From: Effrenium voratum
Lineage: Eukaryota > Sar > Dinophyceae > Suessiales > Symbiodiniaceae
Assembly (NCBI GenBank): GCA_963377175.1
Contig: CAUJNA010003294.1
Location: 872,501 to 936,500 of the forward strand
DNA: 64,000 nt
Reading direction: 5' to 3'
Made by a program: the position numbers and the translations under genes. Positions 8,731 through 17,829 of the stretch are shown one piece after another; within the stretch, counting starts at the first letter, position 1; every line of letters begins with the position of its first letter. The notes under the pieces were generated by a model, which was not told the DNA's origin, searched no databases, and saw only the letters and a program-made list of their open reading frames with translations.

Positions 8731-9960
8731 AGGGGGGCTCAGTCCTCACGAGGGTAACATCCCAGTCAGCTCAGGAGCAGCCGTCACCGTGTCAACCGCA
8801 TCCAGCACAACACTTGCTGAGACCACGAAAGAGAAGCCATCCGTTTTCGGTAACCCTTGCCAGCTTCAGGGGGGCGATGAACGCACTCCGCTTACCGTTG
8901 GCAACAAGCGTGCTCGCAAGCGCCTAGCGCGTGATGCTGTTGGCCCGATGTTTAATTTGCTTGTTCACCTAATTCCTCAATGGGTAATGTGTTCAAGGAT
9001 CTCAACATCCCACATGTCCGATTAGCAAAGGAGTACATTGACTTAGAGACAGCCGTTGCGGACGAGCAGCTCGCGTACCAAATCTACTTGTGGGCAGCCA
9101 TTCCATGTGTCTCAGGATCACCTTGGCAGAGGCTGAACCTTCACAGATTGGGTGAGCCGTTCAAGAAAGAGTTAGGGGAAAAAGTCAAGCAATCCAAAGT
9201 GATGTTTTCAAAGTTTGCGTTGCACGCCGAGCATGTTTTGAAGGCCGGTGGATCAGTCACTTTCGAGTGGCCGCGTGACTGCGAAGGTTGGCAGAGACCA
9301 GACGTTGCCGAGTTTTTCGAACGCCACAAGGATGTGTTCCATGGTGTTTCGTTTCATGGCTGTGCTGTTGGTTTGACGGATGAAAATGGTTCACCCATCA
9401 AGACACCCATCAAGAAGCCTTGGCACATAAAAACTACATCAAAGGCCCTTGCCGAAGCATTCGCTGATCGCCAGTGTCCGCACTCAAAGTCCGAAAAACA
9501 TACGCCAGCGGCAGGGAGCCGAACCTCCCGCACTGCATTCTATCCTGAGCAAATGTGTGGTTTGATCGCCAAAGCGCTGTATCCCAAAGTGTGTAGGACT
9601 CCGATTCAAGCAATGCCTGTTGTTCCGGTCACTCAGCAGACGGAGCATCGTGTTAAGGAGCAATCCCTAAAGCACGAATCTCCTCTTTCCGGAGCAGATG
9701 ACTTCACCCTCCTCGTCGAATCAGACTCTAAGACAAAAGAGATTGTTGAGGAACTCCTCGATGTCCAAGGTCTACTTGCTAACGCTATCGGCGTGCCCGC
9801 CAAGGCTGTCGAAACAGAAGCGCGTGCAATGGTCACTAAACTCCTGTCCCGTGCCGAGATGCTTGCATCCCCTGAGGCGTTAGAGGCAATCAAGCAGGAG
9901 GCGACAGGACTCCAAGATGTCGGAGTATGGGATAATTCAACTGTCCGGGAGAAGGCTGAG

Positions 9961-9979
9961 GTCGCAGCTCAAGCGCGAC
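9961..9979. repeat. Mini-hairpin copy (GTCGC/GCGAC arms) at the RT start
   Basis: GTCGC-A-GCT-CA-AGC-GCGAC. All outer pairs are changed relative to the common type, yet perfectly complementary. It differs at one base from the noncoding copy at 11647. Confidence 0.6.
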
Positions 9980-10650
9980 AGTCCGGAATAAAGGTGCACT
10001 TTGGTCAGCTCATGACGATCGCCAGCATCAAGTTCTATGAGCTTGCGAAGCACCTCCAGAAGGTAAAAGGGCGCATCGTGTTCAGAGGAGATTGTGCAAA
10101 AGATGAAGCCGGTGCACCCGCGGTGTACCAAGAACTGGGGGCAAACCCCACCTCGGTACAAGGCCTGAACGCCTGCCTGGCATATGGGTGCATCCCAGGA
10201 CACAAGGATATCACCGCTGACGCGGTAAAAGCCTATGTCCAGGCGTTCCTTAGCTCACAGTTTCAGACGTGGATTGAACTCCCGCCTGAGCTGCGGCCAA
10301 AGGAATGGGGTTCCAAGTTCGTGAAACCCGTGGTCTTGTTGATTCGTGCCCTATATGGTCACCCTGACGCAGGAGGTCTGTGGGAGGCACACCTTAAGAA
10401 ACTGCTTAAGCAGCTGGGAGGGGAAGAAATCCCAGAGTTTCCTGGAAACTTTTTCTTTAAAGGGGCAGGCCTCATGCTCTCGACTTATGTCGATGACTTG
10501 ACCCTCTCAGGTCCCGCAGATGCACATGAAGCCTTTTGGGAAAAGCTTACAAAAATGATAAATGTAGAGCCTCCCGAGCCGATTTTTAGGGTGCTCGGGC
10601 GCAATCATGTCTTTATAGACGCTCCCGCAGAGTCTCAAGAGCATGATCTG

Positions 10651-10670
10651 AATGCAGCTGTAAGCGCATT
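10651..10670. repeat. Mini-hairpin copy (AATGC/GCATT arms)
   Basis: AATGC-A-GCT-GTA-AGC-GCATT. A third arm combination that keeps full pairing, in frame in the RT connection. Confidence 0.6.
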
Positions 10671-11225
10671 AAAGGGTGCCGTCGCCTTTGACATGAACGA
10701 CTATGCCCGTCAAACCGTAGAACTGTTTTGTTCTATAACCGGCACTCAGCCCGAGAAGCTCCGGAAGGTAACTACTCCATTCTGCCCAGACGGATCACTT
10801 CCTCCTGAAGATGATCAGTCAGCTGGTGAGCTAGCCCCAAACGCGTGCAAACTCCCCATGAAGGCCTTATGGCTGGGACGACTAGCGCGTCCTGATATCA
10901 TCAAGCCCATACGTGACCTAGCAACCGCCGTGCAGAAGTGGTCTCGCAACCACGATAGGCAACTCGCCCGTCTCGTCGCGTATATCCACTCGACCACGCA
11001 CTACCGGTTGGTAGGTGTCATAAAGGACAACCCGCAAGATCTTCACCTCGCTCTGTATGCGGATGCCGACTATGCTGGAGAAAGGGACGCGAAGTCCACG
11101 TCCGGTGGCTTCTTGGTCCTCAAAGGGCCGAAAACCCATTTCCCGTTGGCATGGTTGAGTAAACGACAGACATCAGTGTCGAGATCCACCACCGAAGCCG
11201 AGGTCGTGTCGCTCACACTTTCTCC

Positions 11226-11582
11226 TTGTATCAAGAGGGCCTTCCCTCTTTGACCTTGTGGGAGCGTTTGCTTGGGCGCCCGGTTGAGTTGGTGCTGCAC
11301 GAAGATAACCAAGCCACTATCCTGGTTGCCAAGAAAGGTTACTCCCCAAAGATGCGGCACATACAGCGCACTCACAAGGTGAATCTGTCCGCACTTGCTG
11401 AGCAACTTGAACCCGGCACGGGTGTAGTAATCAAGTATGTAGCTACCGATCTCCAGGCAGCCGATATCTTGACGAAGGCTCTGCAGCCCTTAAAATGGGA
11501 CCACGCACTAAAGCTTTTAGGCATCAGAACCAATTTGCCTGAAAAGCTGAAAAATGTCCGGCCTGAGATGTCCAAACAGTAA
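11226..11582 (+). pseudogene. Copia Pol: C-terminal RNase H part in a shifted frame
   Basis: Continues RNase H after the frameshift near 11220: YQEGLPSL, ELVLHEDNQATI (catalytic Asp region), MRHIQRTHKVN, then YVATDLQAADILTKAL, the conserved end of copia Pol. The TAA is at 11580. Rejoining requires a single-base shift between the upstream TLSP and the YQEG reading. Whether the shift is real decay or a sequencing error cannot be told here. Confidence 0.85.
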
Positions 11583-11646
11583 CAAAAGTGCAAAAATCAT
11601 AGGTAAGCCCTCCTTATGGTCTGGTAAAGGACCTTGCATCACATAG

Positions 11647-11665
11647 GTCGCTGCTCAAGCGCGAC
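11647..11665. repeat. Mini-hairpin copy in the 3' untranslated part
   Basis: GTCGC-T-GCT-CA-AGC-GCGAC. It lies after the Pol stop codon, so it is not coding. Only the unpaired bulge base differs from the copy at 9961. Confidence 0.6.
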
Positions 11666-11693
11666 TGTAAAATACAAGTCTCTTAGTGAGCAC

Positions 11694-11705
11694 GGGGAGG
11701 GGGAG
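11694..11705 (+). other. Polypurine tract of the copia element
   Basis: GGGGAGGGGGAG, about 110 bp after the Pol stop and followed by TTGAATAATC. In LTR elements this purine run primes plus-strand synthesis and sits next to the 3' LTR. The LTR itself is not recognisable, so the 3' LTR would begin near 11706. From there to 11961 I see no gene. Confidence 0.45.
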
Positions 11706-11961
11706 TTGAATAATCACGACCCCTTGACCCCCAAAAGGGTGTGCATGCATGTGATGTTGGAGGCCCCGTTGATAGCACGAACATGCTGAATGGCAATGCC
11801 CAATTGGCTCAAGATTCAATGCCCATCATAGAAGCAGGGCTTGCGCTCGCCTACCGGACTGGGGTTAATAAGGGTCCCGGTTTCTGGTTCGCTGTGTTTT
11901 TTCCCTGTTGAGTAATGCAGCGCAAAACGGCGGGCTGAACGAAATGGCTCGTGCTTTTCAG

Positions 11962-12574
11962 GTGACCTCGGCGCGGGAGAAAGACTCCCCAGAGGTTTGG
12001 CGCCTTCTTGAAGAGATAGAAGAGAAGGAAGCTGACACATGGCGAAAGAGATGTGTCTAATGGTCGTTCGAAGCTTGTGTCCAACTGCCTTTTTTCTTCG
12101 CCTTATGGACCGTGGAACTAGGCTCAAGTCTATCTTCATTAGAGGGTGGGAGCATCGCCAAATTCTTTATGTCAGGCGTGCGTTCAATCAGTGTTTGCTG
12201 GCCGTATGGACTTCTACTCCGGCCTCCGCAATGTTCAATCAGAGCAATGTCAAGCAACCAGTGGCTGCTTCGCTCGTTCTCGTGCTTCGGTGTTCTTTGT
12301 CGTTCGTGTTGCTCCCACATGTTTGCTTAGCTAAGCCTGGTTCCGTCAAGGGGTTGATGAGATCCATCCTGCGGAGAATTGGAAAGTCTATGAGCCACCC
12401 CCATCCACCCACGCGATCAAAAGCGCCGAAGCCAGAGTTTGCCCAGGAAGTCTCCGAGGAAATGCAGCGCCGAGCCCAGCTGGAAGAGCTTGTGAGCAGC
12501 TTGGACCAGGAGGGGCAGACAGGCGTACGCATTTGTTCGGGTGTGTTTGTTTGTTTGTCTATGTGTGCGCGTGC

Positions 12575-12610
<36 letters not shown>

Positions 12611-13766
12611 CACCATCAAAAAACAAAAGCAAAGAGAGTGTGCTTAGGTTCACGCATGCGTGCGCAGGAGCGTCACCTAAAACGATTTGGGCCATAACAT
12701 GGTGAATCCAACGGGCAAAATAATGCCACCAATGTCCGAGTGACTGCGTTCTGCGCGGAGCCTTTGCAAGCTTGCTCTGATGAGCGTTCTGCCCCAGTTT
12801 GATGTTCAAGCCCGCAAAATCTGAAGTCTGCAGGCGGAACATTTTGGTCAATAACACTTTCAGGGACGTTTTCGATGAGTCGCGCTGGAATAGGAGCTCC
12901 AAGCGGCGCAGAACGACCTGCAGGAGCGGGCCAGGGATAGGGGACCAAACTTGAAAGCCGCCAGGCACAAGTTGGCGACAAGCACCCCATAGGAAGCTGC
13001 AGAACATGGGAGCCGTTGGCTTTGCCAGGCTGTGCAACAGCGAGCAGATCAATGGCGCCGCCTCAAGGACGCATGTGCTGAACAGCCACACCCTGCCAAA
13101 GCAGCGGTGAGGACGACAAGGAGAGAGAGCTGTTTGCACAGATCCGGAAGCGCGAGGACGCGGAAAGGGAGGCGGGAAGTGATATCGATTCCCGAGCGGC
13201 CGGCTGAGCTTCCTGCAAGTACCTCTCCTTCACCCAGACGCATCATGTTGGGTAGATGCATCAGGGCCGGCAAGCGCCGCACTTCCAACTTCATCGCAGG
13301 TCCTTAGCACTTTTTCCCATCAGCCGTCGCTTCATCAAGCCTTCCCTCTTCTAGTATCATTTCCCGATTTCCACGCCTGAACAAGGTGGAAAACTCCCAC
13401 ATCCCCTTCTCTGCAGCCGTCAGGCAGTCCTTTTGCCTCCCCGGCCAACCAGCCTGGGTGATTGCGCAGAATCCCGTCAGTCGCAGGTGACATTTCTCCG
13501 GCAGTCCGCGTGGCTCGCGGACCGCACAGCCCGGGAGCCGGCGCCTGAGTTGAGCTGAGGGTAGCCATCGGGGCCTGGCACTTGCTAGGAACGCCACGCT
13601 CAAGAAGCAGCTGCAGCTGGCAGAGGCTAGGAATTCATTGGTGTCAAACTTGCAAATTGGCAATTCTATCATACTCTATCACACCAAGGAGCCCACCACG
13701 TACGCGCAGACAACTTTTTGGGTTATGCATGGTCAGCAAGTGTTGTACTTGTTACTAGGCATGTGA
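11962..13766 (+). CDS. Spliced coiled-coil protein gene (exons in pieces)
   Basis: Candidate exons with helical, charged products: 11962-12052 (SPEVWRLLEEIEEKEADTW), 12424-12522 (FAQEVSEEMQRRAQLEELV; GC donor), 12894-12989 (ELQAAQNDLQERARDRG), 13029-13106 (QQRADQWRRLKDACAEQ; GTGAGG donor), an overlapping other-frame stretch 13108-13207 (DKERELFAQIRKREDAER), and 13589-13766 (TLKKQLQLAEARNSLV, running to a TGA). All but one begin after AG. The pieces share Glu/Gln/Arg/Leu-rich coiled-coil composition and lie in one direction, so I read them as one gene, 5' incomplete. The two frames meeting at 13106 show that one boundary is wrong or that an indel is present. The intron at 12523-12893 carries GT and GA microsatellites. 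No family recognised. Confidence 0.45.
12537..12608 (+). repeat. GT-rich and (GA)n microsatellite in an intron
   Basis: A stretch of GTTTGTTTG and GTGTGCGCG is followed by about 15 GA units (12577-12607). It lies just after the candidate exon that ends at 12522. Confidence 0.8.
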
Positions 13767-16700
13767 TGGCCATGCCCTGGAAATAAGCCCGCCCCGAGAT
13801 CTCCATATTTCCTTCGATGTTGGGGAAGGGACTCTGTTGTTTCCCCCAGCAGCTGAAAGCTTTGGGGCGAGGGAGTCCTTATAGCAATGTAATCAGGGGG
13901 GGGGTCCCAAATGTAACCAGTTACATTTTTGGGGTTGTTTTTGGTGGTTTGGAGGACCTTGAGCAACTGGGGCTAATTGGGAGTTCAACATTTGGCTCCA
14001 ATCAAGGACTGGGTAAGTGTAGCAGATTATCGACAATATAGCTCCTCGAGGCCATGTTCTGGCTCCATAAGGCAAGACTGGAACTATGTGCTTTCTCTCC
14101 TCGATTATGGTGGGTTTAGGGTTACGGTTGGAACTTGCTGTTGGCCGAACCATTCGACTTTCACATCCATGTTTCAAACACTCTCAATAATAGCTCCCGG
14201 TCATCTGGGTGAACGAGCTGAAAGTTTGCTCTCCAGAGTGGAGATGCGAAATCCAGCTTCACCATCATCCAATCCTTCTCATATTTCTTTGGCTATTTAT
14301 CATAGAGTCTTCAGTTTCTGGGCGAATGCAGCCGACAAAAACAAGAGTTTCGGCAAAGCCTTGCAACGACCGATGTTCTTTCTCGAGCAGTTGGAGATTC
14401 AATTTTCGTGCTGCTAGTAACGAGGCCCTGTACGACATCGGGCTTCGACCAGCGATGAGAACCTACAAGCTTATACTTAGCACGGAGCAGCGCAGAACAG
14501 GCAGGAACTGGTGGACACACTGATTTGGAAAGTTGCCAAGGCCACATCGTTGAACACCTCAAAACGGACGAAGCGCAAAGGCTGCTATGGAAGCCAACAA
14601 TGGTGGCTGACAATGACTGAGCTGTCCAGAACTGCCCAAATCTCCAGCCCCACAGGCCCCCAGATATATAAGGCGCAAACGGGAACACAAAAAAGCAGTG
14701 GCAGAATATTGGATATTTGTACACGTAAGACGTTCTGTGAGCGCTCTCTAATTTTGCGAGCGTCCTCTGCGTGTTCGAACCGAACGAATCGGACAGCTCA
14801 GTGACAAAAAATCGGCTTTGGGCTTGGGGAAAAACTGACGTTCTTCTTGTCTGAGATGGCAGTTCTGACTTGCTACGACTGAAATGTTTGCTTGGACAGA
14901 CACAGCAGATGTCATTTACAAATTTACACGCATATACATGTCTGGGTTTAAACGGCGCGCCTTTTTTGTTGGAGGGGCGGTGCTTGGCTTTTCCCAGAGC
15001 CGAAGCAAGGATCCCTTTCGGATGAGCTAACTCGAGACGCCTTGACATGAAAGCTGTTGGGGACGTGTTGGGGCTACTGTCACCGACTGTCACTCAAAGA
15101 CCGTTCTACTTTTGGCTTTCCCGCCGACGGGCTACCCGACAACGCCTGGAAAGCCGACGGCGCATGCCGACGGCGCATGCCCACATATGCCCGACCCTAT
15201 GACTGCGCAATGCCTAGAAGCGGGTAAAAAAAAGAAAAGTTTTTCCAGCTGACCTTCGGTGCGCGAAGGGCAGCAAGTACCGAGCGGTGTTGAAGAATGA
15301 GATCGGCAGGCATGAGTCCTGGCTCAAATACACTCAAGTGAAGGGAGCTGCCATCTCGTTCCAACAAAAACTTCTCACGGACCCCGTGTTTTGGAAAAAT
15401 ATCACGTGACCGCCTGCGACTGACAAGTGGTGACAGATGACTGGAGCCAACTGGAGCCTGCCCAGGCCCTCCCTTGCCTCAACGTGTTCACCACTAACTC
15501 TCTCGGTCAAGGTGCGCTCACAGAGCTTCTCACCATCTCTTTGAACTCCTGTGTTTGACGGTGGCAGAAACCAGGCACTTCCGTTTGCATTGAGGGTGTT
15601 TGGAACGGTTTGAGCTACCCCAGATGAAACGTCGCAGGGCGACCTACTTGGACCTGTTGCCTCGGATCGCCGCGAGTACACCCGACACTCGTGTCGCAAC
15701 CCCGCGCAACCTGCCGGCAAGGATTTGGGAGGCAGCTTCTTCATCCGATTAGGAGGGCCGCTATGCTACGGCCCTTGTTGCGGCACGCAGGCTTGGCGGA
15801 TGTCCACCACACCACCTTTCCGGGGATGCCTAGTGTGGCTAGCAAGTGACGGTCAGGGATTTGAAGAAGCTGGAGAACACAGAAACGCACAGCTCTTCCC
15901 CATGCAGCGCAACCACTCAGGGTCTTGCAAATTCTTAAGTAGCGGAAGGCAAAGTGAAGACTGCGTCGATGCCCCGTCACGAAGCCTAGACTCAGCGGCG
16001 CATCCTCTTCCTCCCTTTCTTGGTGAACCCTGATCGTCTTGAAGTCCTGGCACCAGTTCATCTCCTGCCATTTGCAAACCTGCGGTTATTTTGAGGATTA
16101 CTTGGGAATACACGGTTGCCAAGGCAAGTTCAGCAGGAACGTTCGTGATACATATAGAGATAGTGCGCATGAGTAAAGAAGCAAGTCCAATGACCGACAT
16201 GACTTTGGGACACGCGCGAAGAAAAAGAAGTGCAGACTGGACTCCAAGATGGGTGAAATTTACGTCCGTTGCGTCGATGGACCGACCGACGAGGACGTTC
16301 TCGGGACGGGCGCGGCCCTCCAGCACGCAGCCAACTTTGAACAAGATTGTCTCTGGGTGGCGAGCCAAGTCAAGAAGTCATTTTGTGTAGTTTGCCAGTT
16401 GCCCAGGGTTCATCTCCATGCTGGCTTCGTGTCGCCAAAACTAGCCAGGACCTAGGGCGCCTGTGGGCCAAAATGCTGATGCCTGGCAACATATGAGAAG
16501 CTTTGCTACAAAATTCGCGGTAGATGAAGAAGTCCTCGCTGGCTGCCGCTTCAGACAAAAAAAAGCAGCCAGCCCCCCCTCTGTTCGTAACAAAAAGCAA
16601 CTTTTGGTTTGGCCGGGAAAAAGCGCCGGGGAAAAATCCCTTGAAGGTGCACATCCACTTGAACTTTTTATCGCTTACGCCTTTGGCATTAAGCCCTCCC

Positions 16701-16779
16701 AGCTGTCTGCAGCAGCGGCAGCGTGTGTCGATTAGGCCAACCAGGCTTGGCTTTGTCAAAACTGTGCTTTTTTGGGGCT
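13767..16779. other. No recognisable gene (3 kb)
   Basis: Many short ORFs on both strands, none with family motifs or a consistent exon chain. It holds a 20-bp near-palindrome at 13909-13928 (AAATGTAAC-CA-GTTACATTT), a direct 13-bp repeat at about 15160-15186 (CCGACGGCGCATG twice), and one telomere-like GGTTTAGGGTTA at about 14114. It could be intergenic DNA or long introns of a gene whose exons I cannot identify. Confidence 0.4.
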
Positions 16780-17340
16780 GGTTCGCTTACGTCTAGTGGG
16801 ATTAAGCACTTCAGGCTGGCTGAAGCTGAATCCGGCTGAATCGCTTACGCCCAGTGGACTTAAGCAATTCAGGCCGTCTGGCAGCAATTCTACCCGCGCC
16901 CAGCCTATTTGGAATCGCTGCAGTCGAGCCTGAATCGCTTACGCCCACTAAGCTTAAGCAATTCAGCCGAAAACAGCCGAAAACATGTTGCCTTCGACAA
17001 GCCACACTCGGTCACACGTATAGCCGCAATTGGCTGTTCGCTTTTCGGGTCGCCGACAGAATCTTCAAAACGCTTCAAGAGCCGTGTTTTCGGTGAATTG
17101 CTTAAGCCTAGTGGGCGTAAGCGATTCAGGCTCGACTGCAGCGATTCCAATTGGGCCTGGGGCTGGTAAAATTGCTGCCAGACGGCCTGAGTTGCTTAAG
17201 CCCACTGGGCGTAAGCGATTCAGCTGGATTTGCCCCAAAAACTGCGGGCATGAATGGACGGCTTCCTTGACTGTCCTTAACCTTCCTTTCTGCCGGAGGT
17301 GCTGCCTGAAGTGCCTAATCCCACTAGGCACAAGCGATTC
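16780..17340. repeat. Foldback made of six 33-bp palindromes
   Basis: Six 33-nt units, each a near-palindrome with GCTTACGCCCA on one side and TGGGCGTAAGC on the other: 16780-16812, 16838-16870, 16932-16964, 17095-17127, 17189-17221 and 17308-17340. The first three face one way, the last three the other. Units 2-3 and 4-5 are both 94 bp apart, and the DNA between them is also inverted and similar, giving arms of about 150 bp (about 16833-16985 and 17085-17232) around a centre near 17030. No ORF or transposase. A foldback transposon or MITE is possible. Confidence 0.8.
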
Positions 17341-17829
17341 AATCCAAACTTGGAATTGCTTTCCAAGAGCACGAAGTAAAGGTTTTCCTGTCATCAATTT
17401 CAAGGGGTCCCTCCCCATATTTGTGACAACCGTGTTCAAAGGGTGCAGAGCAAAATTGCCCTTGAGACCCTCGAAAGGTGATGTGAAGTGAAAAATGACC
17501 CTTTGCACCCCAACAGCTTTCTACAGCTTGCGCCCTTCAGTACTACAAAGTTGCGATTTTCGAGCCGGAGCTGCGGAAGTGTACTTGACGTGCTAGGTAC
17601 TGAACTGTTGCGAAAATGATGCGAGTGTATGTTCGAAAGGCCGTTTTCATGGAAAAGTGACTTTCGATTCTCACATATTGCCTACAAAGTCACACATTGA
17701 GCACAATGGTAGCTTGGCCAGCGTGACGTGTGCCGTGAATGCATGACAGGAGTCGCATCCGGCCGGTTCTCAGGATTATTGTTGCCATTTTCGCAAAAAA
17801 AGAACGTATAATTACTTGGCCCGCCACGG
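17341..17829. other. No recognisable gene between foldback and minisatellite
   Basis: About 490 bp of moderately A/T-rich sequence with no motif or exon signal that I can support. Confidence 0.4.

Larger units (their letters stand above)
6990..9025 (+). pseudogene. Copia Pol: integrase and linker (fused in frame to the polymerase fragment)
   Basis: The open frame begins at 6779 inside the polymerase fragment; copia-like sequence starts about 6990. It has the zinc-binding start FPKNPFCKICNIAK (about 7087), then the catalytic core: Asp in LATDGVI (about 7222), Asp in IKMDEAGE (about 7430) and Glu in RDVREE about 35 residues later, a DD35E integrase. The C-terminal part includes FDGVRCCFGQLVW and GLFMGWRIDPG, typical of copia integrase tails. 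A second cluster follows at about 8105-8170, CKACTGHASSTHHTDEC, before a Lys/Glu/Ala-rich linker. The frame ends at 9025, but coding continues in the overlapping frame from about 8980, so one frameshift separates integrase from the downstream part. Two mini-hairpins lie here (8273, 8711). Confidence 0.85.
8980..11253 (+). pseudogene. Copia Pol: IPC/FEWP domain, reverse transcriptase, start of RNase H
   Basis: A 757-codon open frame overlapping the integrase frame. Residues about 25-200 form a domain with YLWAAIPCVSGSPW and SVTFEWPRDCEGW, discussed as methyltransferase-like in the findings. From about residue 330 it is a copia-type reverse transcriptase (RVT_2): KGRIVFRGD, ADAVKAYVQAFL, a WI-L-P motif, IRALYGHPDAGGLW and the catalytic STYVDDLTLSG (about 10480-10510). 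The connection includes ALWLGRLARPDI. RNase H begins with ALYADADYAGERDAKSTSGG and reaches TTEAEVVSLT, where a frameshift near 11220 ends the frame. The element would copy its RNA into DNA in particles. Apart from frame damage the RT is well preserved, so decay is recent. Confidence 0.9.
1385..11710 (+). mobile_element. Decayed Ty1/copia-type LTR retrotransposon with nested insertion
   Basis: The order is gag (coiled coil, then CCHC knuckle), a protease/pre-integrase linker, integrase, a linker with a Cys/His cluster, an IPC/FEWP domain, reverse transcriptase (YVDD), RNase H and a polypurine tract. Integrase before RT is the copia order. Several frameshifts, two premature TAGs and an insertion of about 2.7 kb of different DNA in pol (about 4318-6985) make it non-functional as read. 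I could not find matching LTRs: sequences next to gag and after RNase H do not align by eye, so boundaries are approximate (start of gag frame to the polypurine tract). Confidence 0.85.

Noticed and set aside
11583..12000. Possible 3' LTR of the copia element
   Set aside because: No stretch here aligns by eye with the region before gag (1257-1385), so LTRs are not claimed.
13107..13111. GTGAG read as an intron joining two coiled-coil frames
   Set aside because: Far too short; a wrong exon border or an indel is more likely.
15853..16368. 171-codon - strand ORF with hydrophobic stretch
   Set aside because: Competes with + strand frames; no motif, no exon context. Left as unassigned.
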